DNA of 64,000 nt from Gordionus sp. m RMFG-2023 (GCF_954871325.1 NC_088778.1:9395743-9459742); one strand, 5' to 3'; numbered from the stretch's first letter, positions 35,901 through 47,400 are shown. Notes: generated by a model not told the origin, from the letters alone. Translations and numbers: made by a program.

Positions 35901-38900
35901 TTAGATTTTTTATACATATATTTTTAAAGTCCAACCCTATCCGATAATTTAATCCGATCTGATTTTCTTTAATTGTGCTGTTGGACAAGCATGGTATCCA
36001 ACGAAATCAAAAAATTATGAGTGTTTAAGGATAATAAACAACGAGGTCGGATCCGGTTCAAAATAATTTTTAATATCTAGGTTCTAGTTTAATCCAATCA
36101 GTTTGAGCAGAATTCTAGTGAATATTTAAACAATAATAGATAATGCATGAGACACACAGTAATCTAATTTAGTTTATAATAAAATATTGAAAATATGAGC
36201 TATCTAAAGTTCGCCACTTAGCCTACATTTTGGACTTGCATAGTGCTGTAAGATCAAAGTATAAATTTCATGCAAAGTTGCTGTCGTTTACCATACCCGT
36301 TCTGGACCATCTAAAAAAAATTTTAGACCCAGCAAAAAAATAGCCAGGTGGGGCAAATATTTTTTTGCATATATATTTGATGAATTCTGATATTTCATGG
36401 AAGTGATAAATCCATAAAGTAAAGTTTTTTTAAATTAACCATTCCCCAAGATTATATATAGTTTATTTTGGTATTCAACAACATATTTTGGTTTATTAGG
36501 CCTTATATTTGAAAAAAAAATTTAACGGGGCTGGACAATCTTAATAAAAAAATTGAAATCGGGATGGGCAAAAATTCTACCAGGCTAAAATATAGTATTA
36601 TTATTGTATTTTTACTTAACGCAGATCAAATTTTATGAAATGAATGAAATTTATATTGATATTTTATTAAAAATATATATAATACAATTTTGAAGTTATA
36701 TTTAAAATTTTTTATTATGCACACCTTATTAGGATTGGAAATTCGAAACACTTGATTATTTATTAAAAAATATGGATATATTCAACAACAATATGATTAT
36801 ATTCTGCAACACCACTAAAAAAATTAACTTTATCTTGACCAAGTTAAAAGAAAAAAATTATGTTGCAACTGCCCTGGTATTTATATATTTATTTCAATTA
36901 TCTGACTCGGCCCGGAACTGGCTCAAAAATATTGAAGCCGGGCTTTAAAAAATTTTAAACCTGGGCCAGGTCTTATTTATTTATTCAAATATTTAAATTA
37001 TAACAATTACTCAGAAATCATATAATGGACAATGTAGCGTTTAATATTCGTTTATTACGCATATTTTTAACACAATTTTTAAAATACAAACCTAATTACT
37101 CCAATTTTAAAAATTTTAGGCTGGGTGGAAAAATAATCCAAGATAAAGCAAGGCAAGTCCGGGTAAGAAATACTTGAATGAACTGCAAATAATTTTAAAT
37201 AATCCAAAATGAGAATTTTTAAATCTATTAATTTCGATTATTGTAGGCTTCTGAAATATCATACATTTTAAAGGTTGGGCTGCATCATTGATAATATATA
37301 AGCCTGGCCTGTTTAAAATTTAAAATATTAGACGTTTTTCATTCTTCATTTTCCTCTTGATTAAATCTCATAATTTAAAAATCAGAACAATTAAAGGACA
37401 TTAGAGAATAAAAGAATAACTTCGGTCTAAAAAATTTTCCACCCAGCGGTCCTGCAAAAACTGCGTCCAAACTCAATTTTGTAAATTTCAAAAATAAATT
37501 AATTTTTTGAAAAATAAAATTTTGACTTTGGATGTATCCTTAAAATATAATAAAATTAATATTCTAATTAGTATAGTGATTTTTAAAATATTGTACTTTA
37601 AGTATGTTGATGAAAATAAAATAAATAAGCTCTTATTTATCTTTATGCATATATAGTACTCGAATATGGATCAACAAAAATGTGAAATAGCTTTACAAGG
37701 GTTCATTACCGGTTCTACACATATTTTACTGTGTACGGATTTAATAACGCAGACTATGCAAAGTGGAATCGTGGTCTCTTTCATCCTCAATTACGACTTT
37801 CCATATAATAAGAAAAGATATTTTCATAGGTAAAAGCAATAATAGGGGAGGCCGGGGATCATGTGAGCTTGTAAACGACAATTAAATCATTGATTATTAT
37901 AAACTATCTTATTTTCTTCCCTTTACTTATAGTATTTTAAAATATTGTGCAAACTTACAATATTATTATTTTTGTATTTAAAAATGATATATTTTTTATA
38001 ATAGATTCGTTTATTTAAAAATAATAAAATAATATTAGTGCTGTTAACGTTACTACTGCGTTACCGTTACTCGTTTCATCTGAAAAAAGGAACGCGTTAC
38101 CGTTACTCGTTATCTTTTTAAAAAAGGAAAGCTTATTGACTATCAAAAAAGTGACGGGTTGCTCGTTACTTAAAAAATTAAATATTATATACAAAAAGAA
38201 TATATAAGATAAGATCATTTTATAAAAATTTATATATATATATAAATAAAATTATATAATAATATAACATCTTTTTGTAACAATTTTTTATTTGTTTTTA
38301 GCAACAGTTGATTTTCAAAATTTTGATCCGACAAAAAGAGCTTATTGCTCAATACAGCTTTCGCCATTGCAAAACACATGTTTAATTGGTGCAGTGGATG
38401 GGAGAGTTGTATTATATTTAAAAATTTTAATTCGAGGAATTTATTAAAAATATTTAAAGAATTATCTTTATTTTTAAAGAAGCTTAAGAAACTTCACAAG
38501 GATCTTCATTCATTTTCTCATCAAAAAATTAATCTTTAGCAGAAAATATTCTGGTATGTGTGTTGGATAAATGAATTAAGTCTACTCTTTCTTTATCAAA
38601 ATCTTCTCAAAATGGTCCAGCATTCTTCTGTTAACCTCTAATGTTATCTAGGGCCAATCCAATTTAAATAGTGGGTGAATTATTGTGGATAGTATATATT
38701 CATCTTTATAGATGTGTTTGAATCTATTGAAAATAAAAGATAATCAAAATATAAATCGTAAGCAATATTTGAACTGTATACCTTTTATCTATACCTTCCG
38801 GGATTTAATTAATAAGCAGCTTACAAAACTTGAAATTATCTAATGCCATTTTTTTAAGTTTTAATATTATAATAGTTAATGTGAGAGTGAGATATCCCAA

Positions 38901-41900
38901 ATGCATTTTTCTTCTTTTTCTAAAATTGAAAGAGCCGTAGCGATTAATTTCCTGGAGTTATTAAAAGAGTTCCATCTTGTTATAACCGGTTTAATCAGAT
39001 ATTTTCCAATGTCCTTAAAAATGGCTGCACAGTTTGAAGATTGCCCATGTTTTTCCACAATAGCTTACACTTAGAAAATGTATTTTGAAAAAAAAGGACA
39101 TCGTTACCTACCTTTTCAATATCAACACTTGCAATGAGATTAAAGTGTGTACTGAACAGGAATGATGCTTAGGTAAGTATACAACTATCATTAGTATTTT
39201 GATTTTCAATAAATAATGGCAGAGGAACTATTTCATCATCCAATTCCCTTGTTCATTTACTCTAGTAAATTTTTATTAAATTATAATTTACTTGAAAGCT
39301 TTCATATAATTTCTAGCATTGTCGGTAATGCATTTGTTCACTTTATTTTGTATCTTATATATGGCAAAAATTCTAAAGATTTTTTGGTTTAGCCTTTTAC
39401 AGGCTAAGCAGGCTGAAACTCTCTCAAGAGTGTCTGGTTGTAGCCAGTGTACCGTCATCCATAAATAAGAACTTTTTTAAAGGACAATATTATCAATCTA
39501 TTAAATATATTTTATATACCGATGATAAGCTGATTCTAGAATCCACAGTTGTACAGACAATTTCTGGGATACCCAATGATCCACAAATTTCTTTGATATG
39601 ATGTCATATGCTTTATTAATTTTTAATACAAGGGTACTAGACATCACATTTCTAGTTGGCTGCAATTTTAATAAATGTAAAGCTTTCTACAATTGAATTT
39701 ATTAACAGCTGATTGTACTATTTTTATCTTTGATGTAGATGTCTACATCTCAATGAGTGTGAATTGATTGGCTTCAATTTTTTCTTATTACTATTCAAAT
39801 ATTCATTAGTCTCTATCATTTTTGAGGAATGTAAAGTCTATATTTTTTTAATTAAAATATTATTAATTCCTGAATTTTTTATTAAAATTTACTTCGCTTT
39901 TTCAATAATTGAAGATAAATTTTTTTAAAATTTAATTGCATTTTTTAATCCCTCACTAAGCTTTATCAAGGAAAACATTAAACATTGAAATTAAGATTGC
40001 CAATGATAAATTTTCAATTTTTTAACTTTTTCAGAATTCAGAATTATCATTTAAAAAGGGATCAGGATAAATATCTAGGTTCAGCTCTCTAAAACAATAT
40101 TGCTCCATAGTTTTATTCCATTACATATTTATTTAAACAAAGTTTTTTAAAATCACTATTTTATTCTTTAAATTTATTAACAATTTGAGTTTAAACCAAT
40201 AGAAATACTATAACAAGTAATAGAAAATATATTTTAAACCCAATATAATATTTTGTTAATGTTGGTTCCCAACTCTCTACTATAATATAATTTAATTGCT
40301 TATATTTTAAACCCAATATAATATTTTGTTAATGTTGGTTCCCCAACTTTTAAGAAATATTATTGCTTTTTAAAAATATCAAGCATAAATTTATTAGGAC
40401 TAATAACTATTTCTTATACACAATTTTAAATTTATGTGTGAATTATAAAAAAATTATATATGTAAAGAATCACTTAAATGACCCAAAATAGAAATTTGAA
40501 TTTTTTGAGCCTTTACACAAAATGTTTCTTATATAGCATATCATTTTTTATTAAAAAACATCAAATAATAAATATGTTGTTTTCTTTTAAACAAAATTCG
40601 CAATATATTTATTGATTCGCAGTAATGTGCTCGCGATAATGACTTCACGCAAACATATTCGCTGTAAAGTGTTCGCGTAAAATGTATTCGCTCTAATAAA
40701 TTCGCGAAATTGTCTTCGCTATAAATGTTTCGCGATTTTACCTTCGCTATAAAAACTTTTCGCGATAAAAGTTTCGCTGAATTGACCTGATACGACAGTT
40801 AAATTTATTTTATGTAAAAATTATTACATTTTATATATTATATACATAGATATATATATATTTAGAATTTATTTTTAATGTCATTTTTTGAAATTATAAT
40901 TTAATCACTATTATTTTAATCAGGAATTTTATATTTTAATTGTTGAACTTAAAGTATAAATTTTTATATTGTAGAAATAATTAACCTTTATATGAAATAA
41001 TATAAAATTTTTATTTGAAAAGATTTCTTTGAATCAACTATACCTAGGATTTTATATTTATATTTACAATATTATGGTAAAAATGACAAATTTAATATTT
41101 TTATAAAAATATTTAATATACAACGAAGAAGCAGAAGATTGGAGGAGGATGACTTACCTTAATTTTTTGAAGCAAAGGACAAAACAATAAAAGTTTTTAA
41201 TTTCCCCTCGTTAAAAGAGTTGTTTATTAGGTATGATACCGCAATCCCATCATCTGCCCTGAATGTGTTTTCAGTATATGTCGAATTAACTGTCAAGCAT
41301 TCCTGTCTATCATGAAAATTTGAAAAAAAATAAAACTGTTATTTTTTAACATGGTTAATATATTATGTTAAAAATAAGACATTTATTTACATTAAATTTA
41401 ATTTAAAAAAAATTAATCTTAAAATTTTGAATGAACGTGGCGTTCCTTTTTTTTGAAAGTGATCGTGAACACCAACTAGTTCGATTTTTTAAATGTTTAC
41501 AGCACTACATTATAATGAATTTATTTTTTTTAACTTTTATTGTGAAATTTGTTAATTTTAGTAAGTTTTGGGGGATGATTTCTTTTGATTCCACGCCTTT
41601 CAAACTTTAAATTTGTATGATATAAATATATTAGATTTAATTTATTTCTACGCATTATTCAATGCTGTATATATTCTACTAGATTAGTGATTCATTAATT
41701 AATAGAGCACATACTTTAATATTTATAAAAATTGTGGTTGAAGCTTACTTGTCTGTCAAAATTGAATAATAATCATTTTTAAAACAATTGAGATAAAATT
41801 TTCCCAATATACCAAAAGCATAAAATTATGTTCAAACAGGTTCACGTGCATTTTAGCGGTTCAGGTTCGGTTAAAAAATGATTTGGTGGTTTATGTTTGA

Positions 41901-42682
41901 TAAAAAAATAACGGTTTAATGGTTCGGTTTGGATCCTTGCCCTATAGCTGGGTATATATATTTATTTTTAAATCTGTCGAATATTTTAATATAGGGGAAT
42001 AAATTTATCCTAAAGCGTTCAAGATATTGAAAAGTTTTAGATATTATTAAATTGTTTTTATTACAATCTTATATATATATATTACAGGGCAAAATGGGCC
42101 ACTAGAAAATTCGGAGAAGTAATTGGCAAAGTAATTAACCTTGTTAGCATCCGTGATATGCCTAAAATGAAAGAGATCGGGTCCTATTGCCATGCTAAAA
42201 TTGTTGAAATGCCAGGAATAGAAATACCAAAAAATGTAACTTCATTCTTAGAACCAAACTCACTATTAAACGTCGAAAAGAAAATTGCAGACCCCGCGAA
42301 TCCACCTATAGTCACCAAATCCTTATTGACCAGGAAAGATCTTATCAAATTGTCCAAAAAAATTATGGATAAAGTGAAACACGTGCTCAACGACACATCC
42401 AAACCAATCCCAGCAAGGGTTCAACATGATGCCCAGTTTCTTAATGCTACAATACAAGAATTAAGCGAATCAAACTCCTTGGAATACTTAGAAATGGTCA
42501 TGGAAAGGGCTAAAAGATTAGCCAAAACACTGTCATACAAATGGAACACGCCCATCACCTACGTTAGCACAGTTTATAATAATTACCCGATATGTGAATC
42601 TCGTTTCCAATCTAGTCCAAAATGGCGCCGCGGATTTTTACAGGCATCAGTGACCCAATCAGAACACAAGGAGAAAACTTAA
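26950..42682 (+). CDS. eIF4A-family pseudo-helicase with C-terminal extension
   Basis: Nine exons (26950-26985, 27034-27166, 27206-27342, 27383-27545, 30126-30235, 33555-33695, 36733-36876, 37657-37829, 42088-42682) join in phase without a stop: 1,632 nt, 543 residues. Residues 1-396 align end to end with eIF4A/eIF4A3 (DEAD-box RNA helicases of translation and the exon junction complex). Kept: the Q-motif region (IPNSIQKQ), GGTNVRAD (123-130), TPGR (143-146), SAT (198-200), IIFCNT. Changed: Walker A SGTGKT is LDTDKT (66-71), PTRELA is PTRFLA, DEAD is DQAD (167-170), HGD is YSN (289-291), ARGxD is TQTMQ (319-323), HRIGRxGR is HRAKWATR (345-352). ATPase activity is therefore improbable. Residues about 397-543 are an unrecognised basic extension. 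Introns are 48, 39 and 40 nt at the 5' end, then 0.8-4.3 kb filled with transposons. Alternative: a recently silenced gene, but no frame damage is seen. Confidence 0.9.
27034..27166 (+). CDS. eIF4A-like exon 2 (Q motif)
   Basis: It encodes NYDEIIDSFGYMNLKDSLL and YNYGLTIPNSIQKQAI, equivalent to the Q-motif region. It ends with the first base of Gly before a 39-nt intron. Confidence 0.92.
27206..27342 (+). CDS. eIF4A-like exon 3 (altered motif I and Ia)
   Basis: It encodes YDIIIQSHLDTDKTTF and VPTRFLASQ. The Walker A glycines are replaced by Asp (GAT codons, one base from GGT Gly). The Lys and Thr remain. Confidence 0.92.
27383..27545 (+). CDS. eIF4A-like exon 4 (GG doublet and motif Ib)
   Basis: It encodes CHLCIGGTNVRADIEKLD and VIGTPGRVQDML, both strongly conserved with eIF4A. 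It follows a 40-nt intron. Confidence 0.94.
28588..28716. mobile_element. Short inverted-repeat element
   Basis: The left end AGGGTTTAATATTTGTTC and the right end, read inward, AGGGTTTAACAAAAATCTTC are related, and gtaatc occurs next to both ends. It lies in intron 4 of the eIF4A-like gene. Confidence 0.45.
30126..30235 (+). CDS. eIF4A-like exon 5 (motif II changed to DQAD)
   Basis: It encodes SSHINMIVLDQADLLLSN to LPSKTQ. The catalytic Glu of the DEAD box is Gln (CAA, one base from GAA). Confidence 0.92.
30304..30801. mobile_element. hAT-type MITE, family B copy 1
   Basis: The ends are TAGGCTTATTCAATAACG and, inward from the right, TAGGCCTATGCTAAAACG. Both ends carry clusters of ATTCGAT/TTCGAATAA words. 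The flanks agree at only 5 of 8 bases. It lies in intron 5 of the eIF4A-like gene. A longer copy lies at 47466-48263. Confidence 0.7.
31227..31360. mobile_element. Short hAT-type MITE fragment
   Basis: The left end CAGACGCGTGACCAAGG is followed by nine G. The right end, read inward, is CATAGGCGTATCCAGGAT. The ends resemble the 11330 element, but no flanking duplication is visible. Confidence 0.45.
33555..33695 (+). CDS. eIF4A-like exon 6 (motif III SAT)
   Basis: It encodes IIILSATMPAEILQPACQL to LDKLEQFYIRVEE. The SAT motif is intact. Confidence 0.93.
35194..35219. other. Perfect 12-bp hairpin
   Basis: gcgaatagcatt and its exact complement are separated by two bases. It is in intron 6 of the eIF4A-like gene. 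No RNA family is recognised. Confidence 0.6.
35797..36030. repeat. Tandem repeat, two copies, period 144 bp
   Basis: Blocks beginning ccgataatttaatccgat (35797; 35941) and containing catggtatccaacgaaatc recur with few differences. Confidence 0.8.
36733..36876 (+). CDS. eIF4A-like exon 7 (motif IV)
   Basis: It encodes DWKFETLDYLLKN and MIIFCNTTKKINFILTKLKE. It is phase 0 at both ends. Confidence 0.92.
37657..37829 (+). CDS. eIF4A-like exon 8 (motif V lost)
   Basis: It encodes YSNMDQQKCEIALQGF, HILLCTDLITQTMQSG and ILNYDFPYNKKRYFHR. The surrounding fold is conserved; the ARGxD residues are not. Confidence 0.92.
40229..40350. repeat. Tandem duplication, period about 70 bp
   Basis: tattttaaacccaatataat followed by gttaatgttggttccc occurs twice with almost no change. 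Confidence 0.8.
40340..40560 (-). mobile_element. Inverted fragment of the 23590 hAT element
   Basis: Read on the minus strand it matches about 25010-25320: shared words include tctattttgggtcatttaag and agttattagtcctaataaat. The terminal repeat itself is missing. Confidence 0.7.
40597..40778. repeat. TTCGC array with a 14-nt beat
   Basis: TTCGC starts at 40658, 40672, 40687, 40701, 40715, 40729, 40743, 40759 and 40773, with related words at 40597, 40616, 40630 and 40644. From 40658 on, the following base alternates T, G, T, G, so the true unit is about 28 nt. Confidence 0.8.
42088..42682 (+). CDS. eIF4A-like exon 9 (motif VI remnant and extension)
   Basis: It encodes AKWATRKFGEVIGKVINLV, then EMPGIEIP where eIF4A has EMPLNVAD and stops. 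About 147 further residues follow, with Lys-rich helices and a final QASVTQSEHKEKT. The stop TAA is at 42680-42682. Confidence 0.9.
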
Positions 42683-42754
42683 ACCATTTTTGCCTAAATT
42701 ATTTTTTCTCCCAATTTTTAAATATTTTTATAGAATTTTATAAATCATAGTATA

Positions 42755-42760
42755 AATAAA
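42755..42760 (+). terminator. Poly(A) signal AATAAA
   Basis: The hexamer is 73 nt after the stop codon of the eIF4A-like gene. Confidence 0.6.
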
Positions 42761-42769
42761 ATTTTTAAT

Positions 42770-43849
42770 TAGTCTCTAGATATCAAATAGAATAGTTCTT
42801 TCATTTTTTTAGTATGCAAAGATTTACTGGTTCTTAAACGGGTTAATTTAAAAAAAAAATATTAACATATTTATTTAAAAAACTAAAGATTTTTATAATA
42901 AAATTCTTTTTCTCCTGTATGAAATTCATAAACAAAGTAGAAACCGGGACTATAACTGAAATTTTTGTTTTAAAATGCCATATTAAGCTATGATTTCACT
43001 TTGCTTTTTGGCTCAAGAATTTTTTTCCTCCATAGGAAAATAACAAAGACCGTTTTTTCGAAATTACCCCATACCCAGCGTAATCCCAAACACACCTAGG
43101 TATTTTCGGAATGTCTTTTGGTATGATTTTAATAGAAAATAATTTTAAATCTACAAATTATATAATAATGAACTTCGATATTATATGAAAAATTAAGGTT
43201 TACAAGCATTATATATAAAAAAAGGGATCATTTTTAGGACATGATTCTTGTGCCAATCCCTTATGTTACAATATCAATTTCGAGATATTTTATATTATAA
43301 TTAGTTTAATCTTTTAAAATGAAAATATTATTTAAATGCTAACTTAAATATAATTATTTTGAAGGCTTTTGTATACACAGAAGTGCATGTTGTTTTTGTC
43401 GGTTCGGGTCCAGGGTTTGGAGAAGATAAATATTAACTCAAAATACAATTTTTTTTATACTTCGTATAAATGATTGATGCTTACATAAGTAAAATTTAAA
43501 AAATAATTTTTATTTTAAATGTTTTATTTAATCGTATAGCCGTAATATTTATAATAAAATATAATAGGTCTTGCAATGGGTGGGTTTTTAGCCCACAAAA
43601 TTAATCTATTCATTATTTTTTTTAAATTCACCCGCCCATAAAAAATTTGAATATGCCATTTTCAATTTTTTTAAGCCTCTATTAAAAAAAAAAATAGTTT
43701 CAGCGATAAACCCCTTCATAAAAGTTTTATAATTTAAGAAATTACTGTAAGAAGCATTAAAAAAATATTCAATTTAAATTACGAATAAATTTGTTTGATC
43801 AAATAAAATTTTTAGAAAACATAATTATAGAAATAATATTTCTTATATT
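42770..43849. other. AT-rich spacer
   Basis: No exon or clear element was recognised between the eIF4A-like gene and the next hAT remnant. Confidence 0.5.
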
Positions 43850-46195
43850 CGTAATTATAATATAATGCGAATCCATATTTTTTGCATTCAAACACGTTCT
43901 TTGTTCTAAAAACCTTCCAGTTTAGAAGAAGCATTCTGAAATTGTCAATATTTTTTTTAGCTAATCTTAATAGTTTTGGTAAATTTTTTTTCTCGTTTCC
44001 ACCAGAGATCCATTTGAAGTATATCCTCTTCCTCAAGTGAGATCTTTAAATAAAAAGTGAAACCATTAATAATAAATAAATAAAGTAATTTAAATTAATT
44101 TTTATAAATTGTAAACTAAACTAAGTAGCCTAAAATCTTGCTAAATTATACATATCATCGTTACTTTAATATTTAAATATTTTGTTAAATTAGGTACGGT
44201 GCTTTACTCTGCAAAAGCCTTATCCTCCAACTGTTGTGGTTTAATTTTTATGTGGATGCTATCTATTTCAATCATTGCTTTTATAATAGTCTTTCATTGA
44301 ATTCTGCTTGCTTTGGGGGAAACGGTAAAATCAGATTTTCATCTGCGTAGTCCATGCAAATAAAATCCATCATGTTTTAGATCTATTTTGTTACTTCATT
44401 GATTTCTTCTGATGACAACATCTTCAGTTGTCGGAATTATCGTATTAAAAATTTTGTAATTTTAAGTAGTATATTTTTTAAATGATTTGAAATAAATAAA
44501 AGATGAAAAATTATTAACCCGTCCATCCAATTGTTTAAATTTTTTAACCTGTCTGCCCTCCCACCTATAGTTTAAGTTTTTTTATTTCTTCTATCGAATA
44601 ATCATCCATGCCTCCTTATACTCCTTCTTTCTAATTTCTGTTTAATATTTTTTTAGATCTTTAACTTTTTATTCTCTAATTTATATTTTTATATTTATCG
44701 CCTTTATTAATTTTGTATTAGAAAATAATATATGCCTTTCCTATTATGTAATATATTATATTCGTTATATTTACTAAAATAAAGGAACAATTAAATAGAA
44801 ATTGTTTTATTTGTTTATAGAATTATTATTTAAAATGGCTCTAATTAAGGAATTAACTCTTCTATTTTATTTTTATCATCATTTGTTAGGGCAATGTTGT
44901 CAGCTTAACAGTTTTTATAGTCTGAAAATTCTAACAATAAAAAATATATAATCCTATTAAATAAGAAAAAGATAGATATATATTGACTCCAGCGGGTTAT
45001 ATATTAAAATTTTTTATCCAGTCCCATTAACATTATTAGCAATCAATATTTTTAAAGTAATAATGGACTTTGAGATATATTTGTTGTAAGTAACATTTCA
45101 CAATAACTTCCTCGATATTCTTTATTATATTCTGGCAAACGATATTTAGCACATCTGCCAGAAATCCATGTGTTGCAAATGGGTTTGGACTTAAGTAAAC
45201 AAGCATATTTCCAGCATTATCAGTTGTTGTTAAACTTATAATTTCTTCCTACAAATTGTATTAAACAATTAAAGTAAAGACATTTGTAGATGTTTTCTCC
45301 TTTGTCAGGATAGAGAACATGATTAATATCTAATATTATTTCTTTCATTTTCCACGAATCATCGATAAAGTGGACACTCATATATATGGAAGTTTTTGAC
45401 AGAAGTCCATAAATCTGTTGTGATAGCCAGTTCTGGCAATTTTACTAGTCTGGGTATTACATGTCTTCTTTATTGGTGTAATAATTTAGAATATTTGTTT
45501 TAAATGTATATTAAATCTGTTGTAATAGCGAGTTTTCCTGGAAATTTTACTAGTCTGGATATAACATATCTTTTTATTGGTGCAATTATTTTGAATATTT
45601 ATTTTAAATGTATAATATGGGAAAACTTTAATGTTAGAATTTATATATCCAAAAATGCATGTATAGCTTATGATCATTTATTTTTTATATTGAGAATTTG
45701 TAATTTTATTCTTATAAATATAATCGAAAGAATTGGGTATTTGTATTTCTTTCTGAACTAATTTATTTTATTGTGAGACATTTTTATGTAAGAAACATCT
45801 TCAAGTAGTTAAAAAACAAAATAAAAATATTCATTACATATGTGTGAATGAGTAATATACAATAATATTTATATAATTTAAATAAAGATAAAAAAAAATA
45901 CTAATATGAGGAGGGTCTATAGTGCAAGTAGGTTTCATATATTTAAAATTTTGATCTCTCAATTTGTTATATTCACAGTTTACTTGTGCTTGAAGAATAT
46001 CTGGAGAGTTAATTTACACGTTTTTCGAGAATTATTTATCTTTTCCAAAAAATTTATGTATTTCTCTAACATATTTTGATTTGGTTTTTTTTTCATTTGT
46101 ACAACTACTACTTTCTAAATCAATAGTTATTCTTTTACCTTCAAAAGAGCGAAATTCAATAATATTATGATCATCAATTATTTTAATATCCATCC
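43850..46195 (-). mobile_element. hAT transposase remnant, ends not found
   Basis: Minus-strand coding traces, high to low: a possible N-terminus (46030-46192; MDIKIIDDHNIIEFRSFEGK), ELAITTDLWTSVKNFHIYES and HFIDDSWKMKEIILDINHVL (about 45280-45440), TTDNAGNMLVYL (about 45200), and an EKKFTKTIK/LPKLLRLAKKN stretch (about 43900-44030). These follow the order TDLWTS...HFID..W...TDNA...C-terminal region of BED-type hAT transposases. The frame is broken many times. Part of it is tandemly duplicated at 45411-45612. No terminal repeats or target duplication were recognised, so the ends are approximate. Confidence 0.75.
45411..45612. repeat. Tandem duplication of about 102 bp inside the hAT remnant
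   Basis: The units start aaatctgttgtgatagc (45411) and aaatctgttgtaatagc (45513). Both run through attttactagtctggrtat and end ttttaaatgtata. Confidence 0.8.
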
Positions 46196-46244
46196 TAATA
46201 ATAAAAATATAATGCCTAATAAATTTAATCGCCTAAATTATATA

Positions 46245-47400
46245 AGGCGAGACAGGGGTAAAGCGATTGACGGGGTAACAATATTAACGCGAATAACTCT
46301 TTAACCCTTGAGCATAAAGACCTTATATTTAGTGTGAGGATATATTTTTATATCTAATTTCTTACCTATATTCAACTATTAAAAATCTTTACTGGTTTGA
46401 AATATTTTCCCAAAAAACAGTTTTTTACACAAAAATTATAAATCTCTAATTACTTTTAGCAAAAATATATTAAAGGTCCAGATTTCAAAATATATACATG
46501 TTCCTTAGGTCATAGCTATTAAAATTATCGGAAGTTTATAGCTTAACTAGATGTCACGCAACTATTTGTACAATATATATCACTTTGGGGTAAAGTTGTT
46601 ATGGGTAAAACGGTTAAAATATTCCATCTAATTTAAGTTGAAAGATAATTTTTAAATATTAATGTCTACCATAATATATGAAATTCTTTCATAAACATTT
46701 ATTTATCCATAAAACCATAATATAAAAACATAATATAAATCTGAATACCCAAATATAATAGATGACATGGGTGTTAGGTAGTTAACCTCACCCAATATTA
46801 TCAAATCATAGATATATATAATCATTATAACCATATCTAATTGGCAAATATAATAATTCATAATGTATAAATAATATATTACAATATATTTCTATATTAA
46901 GACATCTAAAACAACCATAAAAAAAAATATTTTTGAGCAAAAAGGAACATTAATAAATAGTTTCTGTGTTATTTGGAATATATTTTAAAGAATAGTCGTA
47001 AAGAGGAAGAATAATTGAAATGTACGATGTACCTAAAATGGACACACTCAAAGTGCGCTATTTTTAATATAATTTTACATCAGATATTGTATTGATTAGT
47101 TTATACTTAGAGAAAAGTGATGAATATATGAAAAGGAATATTTTGTTAAACAATATAGTTACGTTCAATTTTATTTTGACCCCTTTACCCTGATGTTTAG
47201 CCACTTTACCCTGGGTATGGGATAAAATGGTACACTTCATACAATTAATCACAGCTACTAAAGTATTGTAGGAAGAGAGCTACACTTTTTTTTGCAGTTA
47301 AAAGATTTGGCTACATATAAATCTATAATTTGGTGTTTTTTTATGTTTAAAATTTTAAGACAAAAATGCAAAATACCAGTCGTTTTACCTTGGTCTCCCC
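46245..47400. mobile_element. TA-flanked inverted-repeat element
   Basis: The left end AGGCGAGACAGGGGTAAAGC and the right end, read inward, GGGGAGACCAAGGTAAAACG are related, each next to TA. There is no transposase inside. A lone similar end (TAGGGGAGGCCGGGG) lies at 37843. Confidence 0.5.

Larger units (their letters stand above)
38036..41507 (-). mobile_element. hAT transposon, decayed, with nested insertions
   Basis: The left end TAGTGCTGTTAAC and the right end, read inward, TAGTGCTGTAAAC match at 12 of 13. Further in, both ends contain an AAAAAAGGAACGC block, and the left has repeated CGTTACCGTTACTCG words. Minus-strand coding remnants include MTVHWLQPDTLERVSACL (about 39460), KYLIKPVITRWNSF (38876-39058) and a C-terminal APIKHVF/SDQNFEN region (about 38300-38390), in hAT order. 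Flanks agree at only 5 of 8, so it is old. Inside lie a fragment of another hAT (40340-40560) and an unusual TTCGC array (40597-40778). The whole sits in intron 8 of the eIF4A-like gene. Confidence 0.75.

Noticed and set aside
38036-38250. GTTAC-rich stretch as a telomere-like or satellite array
   Set aside because: It lies at the inner side of a hAT terminal repeat and is better explained as subterminal repeats.
40597-40778. CRISPR-like array
   Set aside because: The units are too short (14/28 nt) and there are no distinct spacers; the window is eukaryotic.
41838-41940. GGTTCGGTT-rich stretch as a third family A MITE
   Set aside because: The words are similar, but no matching terminal repeats or flanking duplication can be drawn.
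42184-42402. Minus-strand frame opposite the last eIF4A-like exon
   Set aside because: Shadow of the plus-strand exon, which has homology and correct splicing.
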